64,000 nucleotides of DNA from Gaeumannomyces sp. JS-464 (Eukaryota; Ascomycota; Sordariomycetes; Magnaporthales; Magnaporthaceae). A model generated the notes under the pieces. That model did no database searches, was not told the DNA's origin, and saw only the letters and a program-made list of their open reading frames with translations. The position numbers and the translations under genes were made by a program. Each line of letters starts with the position of its first letter. Position 1 is the stretch's first letter. Below, piece after piece: positions 24,344 through 33,679 of this stretch. The stretch lies in assembly GCA_002197995.1 (NCBI GenBank), contig NGZR01000001.1, positions 4,216,001 through 4,280,000 on the forward strand. Direction: 5' to 3'.

Positions 24344-24954
24344 TTCTGCGTGTCTCAATACCATGCCGGCTACCAAGGGACGGCAATTGCCAAATCTCGG
24401 GGACGCGATGGATGCACTGGACCAGAACTGCTGCCGACGGCATGTGCATGGCCACCCAAGAAGAAAAAAAAATGAACAAAAGTCGTTGATTGTAGACGGC
24501 CCCACAGTTTCCTGTCGGCTTGTGAATGATGATTGGCTTGTTTGCTTATCTCGAGCCTGGCTAAGTTGCAATAAATACGACCCACTAGGTCCTGCTCCGC
24601 TCCGCTTAGGGGTTTGCTTCCCCAAAGGAAGTAAGGTAAAAGGAGAACATCTGAAGAGAAAGCACTCGGGGCGCCTCTATCCCTCCTGCCCTCGTACAAT
24701 GCATCTGCATCACATAATCACTGCATCTCTTTCTTCTGTTTCGTGGTACATTGCACGAGACGCCAGGAAAGGTGATACAGCACATTCGATTGGTATTGTT
24801 GGCCTGAATATATCGACGACGCCGGATACCCCGGAGTCATCGTGTCTACGGAGAAACACGTCTTCCGGGACACATCGCAGCATAGATGCATTGCCACTTG
24901 CTCAAGCAACACGGCGACATCCACTCATTCCCTTTATCCTTCTCAAGGCGGGGC
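24344..24954. other. Intergenic region between T7H stop and NOC3 start
   Basis: This 611 bp stretch holds the NOC3 promoter and leader and the T7H 3' UTR, since both genes lie on the minus strand. An A-rich run sits at 24463-24480. The short inverted pair GGGG...CCCC at about 24609-24624 could form a weak hairpin. No gene was seen. Confidence 0.5.
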
Positions 24955-26152
24955 TTAATACGTCGCTGCAAGTCTCTGCACCAGGTACTCTCCGCTCTGG
25001 ATGCCCTTGTACTTCTTCTGGGCCTCGTCGGCATAAGTTCCAGGGATCGTTTCGATGAAGCTCTCGGTGTTGGGGTTGCAGAAATAACTAGAGAATTAGG
25101 ATTCGTTAGCTCGTGTTCCATCTGGCCGGTGCCGTCGGCGGCGGCGTGTAAGTAGACAGACAGAAGTCGTTGAAACTTACGCAATGCTGTACCTTGGAGG
25201 GTGGATGTTTTCGCACGTCGGGGGCTCGACGACCCTGTGGATGGTGCTCTTGATGGTGTCGTTACTCCAGCGCGCGAGAAGGTCGCCGGCGTTGACGACG
25301 CAGGTGCCGGGGATGGGCGTCGCGTCGACAAAGGTGCCGTTGGGGCTCTTGACCTGCAGGCCGCCGCGGTTGTCCTGGAACAGCAGTGTGATGGAGCCGT
25401 AGTCGGAGTGCTCGCCGGCCCTCACCTGGCCCGGGTTGACCTTGAACACGTTCTTGTCGACGGCCGGGTAGTGCAGCAGGCGCAGCGTGTTGTCGCCCGC
25501 GTCGACGAAGCGGTCAAAGTAGCCCTCGTCGATGCCCATGCCCACGGCGATGGCGCGCATGACCTCGACGTGGATGTCCTTGCACCGCGTGAAGAAGTCG
25601 AGCATGACGGGCTTGAACTCCTGCGCCTGCTCCTTGCTCGGCTCGGGCCACCGGTTGGGGAAGTCGGCGTTGTTCTCGCGGCCGATCTCGAACGTCTCCT
25701 TGATGTCAGGGGCTGCCTCCCTGAGCTTCTTGACGTCCTCGATGTTCTCAAGCTGCGTCACCTTCTCCCTCCCCGGCGCCGAGTAGCCCCGGTTGGCCGC
25801 CGGCGTGGTCCAGCCAAGCTCCATCTTCTCCTCCGACGAGAGCGAGAAGAACTTGGCCGACGTGGCGAAGACCTTCTCGCGGGTCTCGTCAGGGATGGGG
25901 AGGTTCGACAGGTAGATGAACCCGGCCGTCTGGAATCCGTGCAGGATCGCTTTGGCCGTCTCCTGCCTCTGGCTGTCTGTCCCAGACAGGAACTTGGAGA
26001 AGTCGATGAGCTAGTTGAGATGTCAGAGCTGCTCGGACGGGCATGGGTCTCCCTAGGTCGGAAGGGCTAAGCCGAAAAATTGGCTGGTGTATGGAAGAGT
26101 CGTGTCTTACTGGGATCACGAGACCATCGCCGGAAACTGCTGTCTTCTCCAT
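24955..26152 (-). CDS. Thymine 7-hydroxylase, 2-oxoglutarate/Fe(II) dioxygenase
   Basis: This enzyme is expected to oxidise thymine in three steps to 5-hydroxymethyluracil, 5-formyluracil and iso-orotate, using O2, Fe(II) and 2-oxoglutarate. The exons are 26111-26152, 25181-26010 and 24955-25087; the introns are 26011-26110 and 25088-25180. The product has 334 residues, the size of Neurospora T7H. MEKTAVSGDGLVIP joins LIDFSKFL as the DIOX_N domain. The double-stranded beta-helix core carries the iron ligands H and D in AGEHSDYGSITLLF, the distal H in IKSTIHRVVEPP, and the 2-oxoglutarate Arg in PPRYSIAYF. Substrate-side segments such as GWTTPAANRGYSAPGREKV match thymine hydroxylases better than plant-type oxidases. 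Specificity is inferred from these segments and from the divergent iso-orotate decarboxylase next door. The reading frame is intact. Confidence 0.88.
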
Positions 26153-27080
26153 CCTGCTGACTGCCTAGGTGGATGTATCTAGGTGTCTCCTTTGTTTTGG
26201 TTGTATGCTTGACAGGGACGATCGGCAGGGAGGAAGAGAGCAAAGAGGGTCTCTGGTGTAGGTAGTCAGTCGTGTACCTACTTTCGCCACAGCTCGGGTG
26301 GTAAAAACAAGACCAAGATGCCTTTGGGAAGCAGGGTCACTTGCGAACGTTGGGGTCACATTCAAATACAGGTCCTTAAGTACAAACACGGAGAAAAACT
26401 GTAAAGACCCGGCCGGTGCCAACTCCGGCAGACCCCGCGAAAGCTTAACGTAGGGTGATCTGACTTGACCAGAACGGCCGGTGGACGGTCCCGTTGCGAG
26501 CGTTGCTATCGCGCCAGGGGTGGCCCCTCCATGGTTGGCTATGGTCGGATTAACCCCCCGTGCCCCCTACATACAGCACATGCGCAGCACACCCAGCCTT
26601 TGCGCTGCCAGGAATGTGCGCAGTGGGACACGAGAGTATATGCGGTGTCACACGGTGAGGTTGTGATAGGCGGGGCGCCCGGGATAGGCGGCCAGAGCGC
26701 GGCGGGGAGGGCCGCATGCTGCGGGGGTGATCGCTCTTGGTGCGGGGCAGGGGGTTTGGTCTCAGTCCACATTCGCTCGGCCACCCCTAATTCCCTGCTC
26801 TGCATCTGCAATGCTTGCCCTGTCTCTGCCCTCCCGGCAAATCCAGCATCCAGTCACGGTGCGTGTTCAGCCGTGTAAGGCCCTCCTCTGGTGTGTCCCC
26901 CGGGCATGTGTAGAAGGGAAATCTGAGTCGTGATGGACGGGAGAGCTGTTTTGACTCAATGCGCAACCCAAAAACCTTATCTCGCGATCCTAGCCACGCA
27001 CTAAAGACTGCGTCTGCCGTTGTGACGCCTCCCAACCTCTGCTGAAACAGGCGGAAACCCCCGGGGCCTCACCTCACGCC
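26153..27080. promoter_or_regulatory. Shared divergent promoter of the thymine salvage pair
   Basis: These 928 bp lie between the two divergent start codons of thymine 7-hydroxylase and iso-orotate decarboxylase. GATA cores occur at 26665-26668 and 26683-26686 (+ strand, 18 bp apart), with TATC (GATA on -) at 26507-26510 and 26978-26981. Paired GATA sites are the usual binding pattern of AreA/NIT2 nitrogen regulators, so nitrogen control is a reasonable inference. No clear TATA box was found. Confidence 0.45.
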
Positions 27081-28220
27081 ATGGCATCCTCCAAGGCGCG
27101 GGTTGTGGACATCCACACTCACATGTACCCCCCGTCCTACGTCGATATACTCAAGTCGAGGGAGACCATCCCGCTGGTGCGGTCCTTCGACCCAGCCCAG
27201 GATCCGCGCCTCATCCTCCTCGAGGCCGAGGTCGCCTCGCTCAAGGCGGCGAGCTCCAGCGGCGGTGGTGCGCCTCCGAAGCTGCCAGGCCGGCCCCTGA
27301 CCAAGCACTACGCGTCTCTGGACCAGAAGCTGCACTTTATGAACAGCCACAAGATAGACATATCCGTCGTGTCACTGGCAAACCCATGGCTCGACTTTCT
27401 GGCCCCCTCCGAGGCCGGGTCGGTGGCTGTTTCTATAAACAACGAGTTCGACGCCATGTGCGCCGCCCACCCGGGCCGATTGTTCTTCTTTGCCACCCTG
27501 CCGCTGACGGCGCCTCTGGACGTCGTCCGGTCGTCGGTCGAGCACATCAGGTCGCTCAAGTACTGTCGCGGCGTGATCTTGGGCACGTCCGGCCTCGGAA
27601 AGGGGCTGGACGACCCGGACCTGCTGCCCGTCTTCGACAGCCTGGCGGCGGCGAACGTGCTCATATTCCTGCACCCCCACTACGGCCTGCCCAACGAGGT
27701 CTGGGGCCCGCGCGCGAGCGACGAGTATGGGCACGTGCTCCCGCTCGCCCTGGGCTTCCCCATGGAGACGACGATCGCGGTGGCGCGCATGTACCTGGCG
27801 GGCGTCTTCGACCGCGTGCCGGGCCTGCGGATGCTGCTGGCGCACAGCGGCGGGACGCTGCCGTTCCTGGCGGGCAGGATAGAGAGCTGCATCGTGCACG
27901 ACGGGCACCTCGTGCGGGAGGGGCGGGCCGGCCCGGCCCGGCGGACGGTGTGGGACGTGCTGCGGGAGCAGGTGTACCTCGACGCCGTCATCTACTCCGA
28001 GGTCGGGCTCAAGGCGGCCATCGAGGCGAGCGGGGCCGACAGGCTGATGTTCGGCACGGACCACCCCTTCTTCCCGCCCCTGACCAGCGACGAGGACGGC
28101 GAGTGGGAGAGCGTCGGGCTCAACTCGGAGGCGGTGCGGCGCGCGCTCGGAGACGGCAGCCAGGGGGCCGCGGGGATCATGGGCGAGAATGCCATCAAGG
28201 TTCTCGGGCTGCACGTCTAG
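27081..28220 (+). CDS. Iso-orotate (uracil-5-carboxylate) decarboxylase, amidohydrolase superfamily
   Basis: This single-exon gene encodes 379 residues of the ACMSD-like amidohydrolase clan. The predicted reaction is decarboxylation of iso-orotate to uracil, the last step of thymine salvage. Metal-site motifs are visible: VDIHTHMYPPSYVDIL near residue 10 (His-x-His), FLHPHYGLP near 195, LLAHSGGTLPFLAGRIE near 255, and LMFGTDHPFFPPL near 317, with the catalytic Asp in GTDHPF. The combination of VDIHTHMYPP, SRETIPLVR and an active-site LHPHYGLPNE resembles fungal iso-orotate decarboxylases more than kynurenine-pathway ACMSD. The neighbouring divergent thymine 7-hydroxylase supports this. The start ATG at 27081 follows CTCACGCC. 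Antisense long frames are shadows of the high GC3. An alternative is another 2,3-dihydroxybenzoate-type decarboxylase, but the genomic context argues against it. Confidence 0.87.
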   Translation: MASSKARVVDIHTHMYPPSYVDILKSRETIPLVRSFDPAQDPRLILLEAEVASLKAASSSGGGAPPKLPGRPLTKHYASLDQKLHFMNSHKIDISVVSLANPWLDFLAPSEAGSVAVSINNEFDAMCAAHPGRLFFFATLPLTAPLDVVRSSVEHIRSLKYCRGVILGTSGLGKGLDDPDLLPVFDSLAAANVLIFLHPHYGLPNEVWGPRASDEYGHVLPLALGFPMETTIAVARMYLAGVFDRVPGLRMLLAHSGGTLPFLAGRIESCIVHDGHLVREGRAGPARRTVWDVLREQVYLDAVIYSEVGLKAAIEASGADRLMFGTDHPFFPPLTSDEDGEWESVGLNSEAVRRALGDGSQGAAGIMGENAIKVLGLHV

Positions 28221-28266
28221 TGCACATGGCTTGACTCGGGCAGAGTATTAAACAACGGGATGATAT

Positions 28267-28280
28267 CATACGATCGTATG
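28267..28280. repeat. 14 bp perfect palindrome CATACGATCGTATG
   Basis: The sequence reads the same on both strands, in the presumed 3' UTR of the decarboxylase about 47 bases after the stop. It could be a dimeric factor site or a chance inverted repeat. Confidence 0.7.
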
Positions 28281-28424
28281 GTGCGATCACCAGTGTGCTT
28301 TCGTGTTCCCTGCTCCGGCGACCAAAAGCAGTTAATATCGTTTCGAGCTAAACGTCCAACGGACCAACCAAAGTTCGCCTGATAAAAATTCATTGGTTAC
28401 CGGTAGACAATGTCTTGGGTGCTG

Positions 28425-28517
28425 GTTGGTCACTTGGTTTGTATGCAGCTCGAAAGCTACATCGCTTGGTCGCTCAGAGCAGCACGCAGTTCGAAGGCAA
28501 AATCAGTTGGTCGCTCA
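28425..28517. repeat. Imperfect tandem repeat, about 40-41 bp unit, 2.3 copies
   Basis: TTGGTCRCT begins at 28426, 28466 and 28507. After the first two copies a second shared block GCAG(C/T)TCGAA(A/G)GC appears at a similar offset. Spacing is 40 and 41 bp. It lies about 300 bp upstream of the DUF676 gene start. Confidence 0.6.
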
Positions 28518-28776
28518 CAAAGTTAGAGGTGCAACCCCGAAGTACATGCGGCTTCAGGGGTCAGTCGAGTTCATGTGACTGCTTCTACTTACTGAGCTAG
28601 GGTGTTTGGAGGGGAAGCCGTGCTACAGTGGGGGCGTTGCTGGCGCGCTCGAAGTGCATCATTGAAGGCTGGGCTGACTGTTCTTCGTGCTACCAGCGGA
28701 TATTGCCTTGTAGCTTCGTAAAACATCACCATTTCGCGCGCTCGACTCCCATGCCAGCTCTCGATGGGGCCGCAAG

Positions 28777-30433
28777 ATGAAGAAGACACTACTGCTCTGC
28801 TTCATTCACGGTTTCAAGGTATGCGCATGCCTTTTTTTGTGTCTCGCAATCACGAAGCAGGCGCTGGCCGAAATGGGCTCTTTCAAGCTTGGCTATTGAG
28901 GCAGACGGTGCTAACAAATTGCGATTCCGCAGGGGGTGACGACACCTTCGGGACCGGCTTCCCCGAGCATCTGCGCGAGCTCGTCGCCGAGGAACTCCCC
29001 AAGGTCAATGTCCGGGTCATTGTCTATCCCAAATATGAAACGCGAGGAGATCTGGCCGAGTGTGTCGACAGGTTCAGGGACTGGTGCGTGTCTACCTCGC
29101 CTGATAGCGTCCTTCATCTTGGCAGGGCTTGATCAATCTGAAGCCCGTCTGTCTAGACACCCGCGCGCTGACGACCTGGATGCCCCGTCAGGCTGCTGGA
29201 GAAGGTTATAGACATCGAGGTCAACTCGGGCACGCCGTCGCCGACCATCGACCCCTCGGTGCGCACCATCCTCATCGGTCACTCGATGGGCGGCATCGTC
29301 GCCGCCGAGACCATCATGGCCCTGACGTCGGAGAGGCCCATCCCGCCCGCGGGCTCTGCCGCTGCGCGCGCGCGTGGCCGCCGAGGACGTCGCCGCCGAC
29401 GCCGCCAAGCGCCCGACCTCTCCGTCGCTCACGTCGCTCATGTTCCCTACGTCCAGGGCCTGCTCGCCTTCGACACCCCTTTCCTCGGCATCTCCCCCGG
29501 CGTCGTGGCCCACGGAGCCGAGGGCCACTACAACCAGGCCTCGGCCGCCCTGGCCCAGATCAGCGGGCTCACGGGCGCGCTCTGGGGCGGCGGGGCCGGC
29601 GCTGCCACTGGGCAGCAGGCCAGGTCCGCCGACGGCAAGCGGCCCGCCGCGGCGCTGCCCGCGCCCGCGGCGGAGAAGAAGAAGGCGGACGCGGACAGCG
29701 GTGGCGCCTGGGGACGGTGGGGCAAGGTGGCCATGTTTGCAGGCGCCGGGGCTGCGCTCGCTGTTGGAGGAGCCGCTGCGTACATGAACCGGGAACAGAT
29801 CACCCAGGGCCTCAGCTGGGCGTCTTCGCATCTCGAGTTTGTGGGCTGTCTGGCACGGGGCGAGGAGCTGAAGCGTCGGGTCGCATACATGTCGCGCGCC
29901 AGCAGCGAGCTCGGTGTTGGGTTTGGGAACCTCTACACGCGGCTTGGAAAGGCCGCCCCGTCGAAACAAGTCTCCATGGCAGGCACCGTCGTCGGCAATC
30001 AGCGCACTTTCTGCAACCTTCCAGCCAAGACGGCGGCTGGCACTTGGCTCGAGGCCGTAAACGACGCCGCTACCGACGAGACCTTGGCACACATGAGTAC
30101 GTCTCAGCACCCTGCGCTGAACAAGCCTCTTCCTCGGGTTTTGTCCAGCCTCGAGAAGCAATGATGCAAGCGCTAACTTCTTCCGTTCTAGCAATGTTCG
30201 AGCCGGCTCGGAATCCGGGGTACGAGAAGCTGACGAAAGACGCCGCGGGGCTAATCACCTCGTGGACAAGGAACGAATGGTACGAGAGCAACGCCGAGCA
30301 GACCTTCTCATGTAGAGAGAGGTCCCTGTTCCTTGCCTTGCATCTTTCTCCATTCCTTTTCCCTATCCGCCGCGTAGCTGCTCAACGAGGATCTGCGGCA
30401 CAATTCGGTCCGGCGTTGGTGGAAGCCCCATGA
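28777..30433 (+). CDS. DUF676-type alpha/beta-hydrolase (putative serine esterase/lipase), several apparent indels
   Basis: The N-terminus MKKTLLLCFIHGFK starts a lipase-like fold. GHSMGGIVAAE near residue 85 is the G-x-S-x-G nucleophile elbow, and YVQGLLAFDTPFLGISPG follows. A hydrophobic stretch (VAMFAGAGAALAVGGAAAY) may be a membrane anchor. Exons are 28777-28818, 28933-29083, 29192-30096 and 30192 onward, with introns 28819-28932, 29084-29191 and 30097-30191. Exon 2 joins only if the G5 run at 28932-28936 lacks one G. Between about 29366 and 29447 the Arg-rich RRGRRRRRRQ reading looks like an artefact. The neighbouring frame gives VAAEDVAADAAKRP...SLMFP, and a missing C at 29445-29447 would restore MFPYVQG. 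The C-terminus is uncertain: the frame stops at 30431-30433, but LLNEDLRHNSVRRWWKPHE in another frame (stop 30447-30449) looks like the true family tail. Substrate is unknown. Confidence 0.7.
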
Positions 30434-30612
30434 ATGCAATGGTCTATAGTTTATCTTCACCACCTGTATTGTACAGCCGAGGATCACAGCACTAGCCCCT
30501 TTGTTTGTGCCATCACTTTTTTCTTTGTGTGCCTTCGGAGCGTAGCGAGAGCACCCGCTCGTGCATAGCCGCATAACAACCTCTAGTTTTGGAAGACGTG
30601 AAGCCTAGAACC

Positions 30613-31414
30613 TCACTTTGACTTCTCGGTGCCCTTAGTCCTGCCGCTAAGCACCTTGGATCTCTGCTTCCACATATGAGAATACATGTGAACGGAGCCC
30701 GGCGGGTACACGACGAAGAGGATAAAGAAGTAGATGTAGGGCAGAAGCTGGCTCGTGACCTCGAGCGGCCTCGTCGCGGCCAGCCAGAGCATCCAGCACT
30801 CGCTCAGGATGCCGACGGGGTAGAGGACGATGAAGGTGCTATAGCGCAGCCACGCGAGGCCCTTGCTCCGGACGCCGCCCAGCAGCAGGGCGAAGTAGGT
30901 GTAGCGGATGACCTCGGTGATGCTCCAGGCGGCCAGCATGCTCGAGTAGATGGGGCTGGTGGCAACCGAGGGGAAGAGCCAGACAACACCCCAGAGGAGA
31001 AGGAAGCGCGACGCGACCTGCATTATCGTCGTGACAAGGGACGTACGCACTAGGCCTGTTGAATGCGGAGAGATATCTCGATCAGCACAGTTTTCTTTAC
31101 CAGACGCATAAGCAAGCGCGGGGGCTGGGCAACCATCCCACGGTGGACGGACAGCCTGGGGACAGGGGCAACGAACCGAGAGCAACGTGCAGGATCTCAA
31201 GCCCGGCCAGCGTCTGGGTCCAGCGGGCAAAGTTCATGACGACCAGGGGGACGAACTCGGGGCCCCTGATGGAGTAGGTGACGGCGACGCGGCCGAGCAC
31301 GGCGGCCCACAGGATGGCGGAAGCGGCATTGTAGAGGAGGAGATAGGCGTCGCCGGCAGCCGACGACTTCTTGGGCCGGGCCGGGGCCGGCTTCGATGAT
31401 TCCTTGGCGGTCAT
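30613..31414 (-). CDS. PHS1: Very-long-chain (3R)-3-hydroxyacyl-CoA dehydratase (PHS1/HACD)
   Basis: This enzyme catalyses the third step of the ER fatty acid elongation cycle, dehydrating 3-hydroxyacyl-CoA to trans-2-enoyl-CoA for sphingolipid chains. Exons are 31177-31414 and 30613-31055, with phase-1 intron 31056-31176 (gttcgt...caacag); the product is 226 residues. A short basic N-terminus (MTAKESSKPAPARPKK) precedes about six membrane segments, including YLLLYNAASAILWAAVLGRV, FLLLWGVVWLFPSVA and YIYFFILFVVYPPGSV. The catalytic Tyr and Glu pair is visible as Y and E in LYPVGILSE, spaced seven apart as in yeast Phs1. EVIRYTYF is also conserved. The basic C-terminus ending GTEKSK suits an ER retention signal. 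The gene converges with the DUF676 hydrolase, with fewer than 200 bp between stops. Confidence 0.93.
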
Positions 31415-33679
31415 TTTTTTTTCTGTCCCGTCTTGGTGTCGAGGGGCGATAATGGAGGTGTGGCCGGCCTGGGGTGGTAGCGATGCGCGCGGCAGATGCG
31501 CGGCACAGCGACGCAAGAGAAAGCGAGTGCTACGCGAGCGAGGGCTCAGCCGCGATAGTAAGTCGCGTTGTTGGAACTTCGACTCGAGCCGTCGGGGGTC
31601 CTGTGGTCGCCTCGGATTTCCGATAGCATAAGCCTCGGTCTCCCTGCCTGGAGCTCAACAATTGTCCCCACGCTGCGAATTGTGTTGGTCTCAATTTTCT
31701 GGCGCCGCACTGCTCGCCTGGACACCCCTGCCCTCAGGGTCCTGGCCACCTGAGCCACAATGCAGGTCCAGGCGGCTGAGAACCGTGCCTCGGCGCGGCG
31801 CCCATTGGCTGGCCCGGCGAGAGGCAGCTGGGGCTGAGTTCTGACGGCTTGGCGCAAACCTTTTTGCCTGGCAATTTACCGCCAAGCGAGCCAAGGGAGC
31901 ACTAAAAAAGACAAGAAGTCGGTGGCAGAGTCCGTCGACGGTTGCGCAGCGAGGCGCCCAAAACGAAACAAAACGGCGCAAATCAACCCCCCGGGCGGAC
32001 GTGGAGTAGTCTGGGCGATGGTCTAGACTCGGGCGGGTAGACTCTGGGGTTCGGAGCTCGACGACAAACATGAAGGTAGACAGGCATAAGCAATTGAGAT
32101 AGCAACTCGTCCCATGCGCTGTGCTGTGGGAGCTCGCCTCGCACTTCGACGACAGAACACACACAACGGCATGCTGGTGGATCCGAGGCCTTCTGACTCC
32201 AGCTGAGGCCCTGATCCCATCTTTACATCCGCCACGCTAGTTTGGGCTGAGCTGGGTGGCTCTCGTCCCGGCTGGCGTTGGTGCTGACTGACGTCTTTTT
32301 TTTTCCGTGTTGGCTACTATACCTCTTGCGGCTGGCTGCATCACATTCCCACCCCGCGCAGGCAGGCCCTCGCCATTCGGAAGGAGGCGGCCTTTACCAA
32401 TTTCACCGTTACACGGCAGCAACCTCTGTCTGTCCCTGTCGCTGGCGTCGACAGAGTCTGGGCGCCTGGGTGATACGCCCGATGCCCGTTCCTGCCATGA
32501 CGAAAGCCAATTTTGGCTTCTCGTCTTCCCAATGCCCCGCGAGCCAAGACGACCCCCGACTCAGTTGCGCATCGATCGTAATTTCGTTTTGCCCTTTCCC
32601 CTCAGTCGACTCCATGGGCTCCACGCCTCAAGACCTCTCTACCACGCCGCAAGGTTTGCGTCTGTTGTCGCATCGGTCCATTGAGAGCAAGCGCACCAGA
32701 TTGGCCCGCCTGTGTCTGCGCTAGACTACCTAGACATGGCCGTCTACCAGACTTATATGCACCTAACCCTCCAGCTCGCCCTCCAGCACGGCTCATCAGG
32801 CCACTGTTGCACACCGGATCATCTTGGGGCTTGCTGAAGCATCGGGGTTGGCTGTTGGTACTTGTATTTGCATGCTGCGTTCCGGCCGTGCCGCCGACGC
32901 TACGGAACTCGAGCAAGCTGTGTCGCCAAAGCTGACATCTCGGGGCATCGTGAGCAAGGATTCCCGGGGGGAAGCGCGCAAACTGTGTGGCCCACAGCCC
33001 TCCCCGAATAGGTAGGAATTTGCTGCTGTTCCATGTTGGGCCTACTATCCTCTGGGACGGACGGCCGTCCTCTTCTGGTCCGAGTGGGTGGGTGTCAGCC
33101 GGCGGTGCCCCAATAGCCTGCCGCCTTGAGACCACACTTCTTCGCGGCTGTCCACGTTAGTACGGCACTGCTGGCGGCGCCTAGACTTACTGTGCGGCGC
33201 AACCGGGGCTGCCGCCTCCACAGCTCCTCCATCGTCCTCTCACAAAGGGGTAGGAAAAATAGTGGAAGCGCAAACTTGGACCTACTAATCACACTTTTTC
33301 AAAAGTCGAGGGCAGCGCCAAGCCTCGCTGGATGGCAATCTACCAGTATACATACCGCAATTACCCAGCCCGGCCAGGATGACGATGTCCCCAGCCTGGG
33401 ATGGATCAGGCTGCCTGTCATGCCCACATTTCCCCAATGTTTTCTTTCGCAGGACGGCCTACCACCCCAGCTATACTACCCGAGTGCGCTTGGCACACCT
33501 CCCGCGCAGTAGCTCGTTTTGTATATACATCTACACATATATAAAGAAAGCCCCCGGGGATCGACACCTTCCTCCCCTTCTCTTGTTTCCTCGTCACCCA
33601 CCGCCGCTCAACAGCCCTTGATTTTCATCATTTATAATAGCATTACGCTTGATACCGACCCTCCCCTCCCATTTACACC
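31415..33679. other. 2.3 kb divergent intergenic region between PHS1 and carbonic anhydrase
   Basis: The region holds the PHS1 promoter on the left and the carbonic anhydrase promoter on the right, with a TATA-like site at 33538-33546. Frames inside it show no recognisable family. No RNA gene was identified. Confidence 0.5.
33538..33546 (+). promoter_or_regulatory. TATA box TATATAAAG for carbonic anhydrase
   Basis: A consensus-like TATA element sits 134 bp before the ATG. It is followed by a pyrimidine-rich leader (about 33570-33600), a usual fungal arrangement for a strongly expressed or inducible gene. Confidence 0.5.

Larger units (their letters stand above)
28221..28776. other. Intergenic region holding a palindrome and an imperfect tandem repeat
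   Basis: These 556 bp follow the decarboxylase stop and contain the promoter of the DUF676 hydrolase. A 14 bp perfect palindrome lies at 28267-28280 and a 40-41 bp imperfect tandem repeat at 28425-28517. No gene was recognised. Confidence 0.5.

Noticed and set aside
23144..24625. N-terminal extension of NOC3 to 24625
   Set aside because: The upstream residues are not NOC3-like; MRPVKRRKV at 24337-24343 matches the family start.
27372..28214. Long antisense and alternative-frame reads over the iso-orotate decarboxylase
   Set aside because: The + strand frame from 27081 has all catalytic motifs; the others are Arg/Ala/Pro-rich shadows.
28481..28520. tRNA-like GTTCGAA word in the 28.4 kb repeat
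   Set aside because: There is no cloverleaf, acceptor stem or matching A box; it belongs to the tandem repeat unit.
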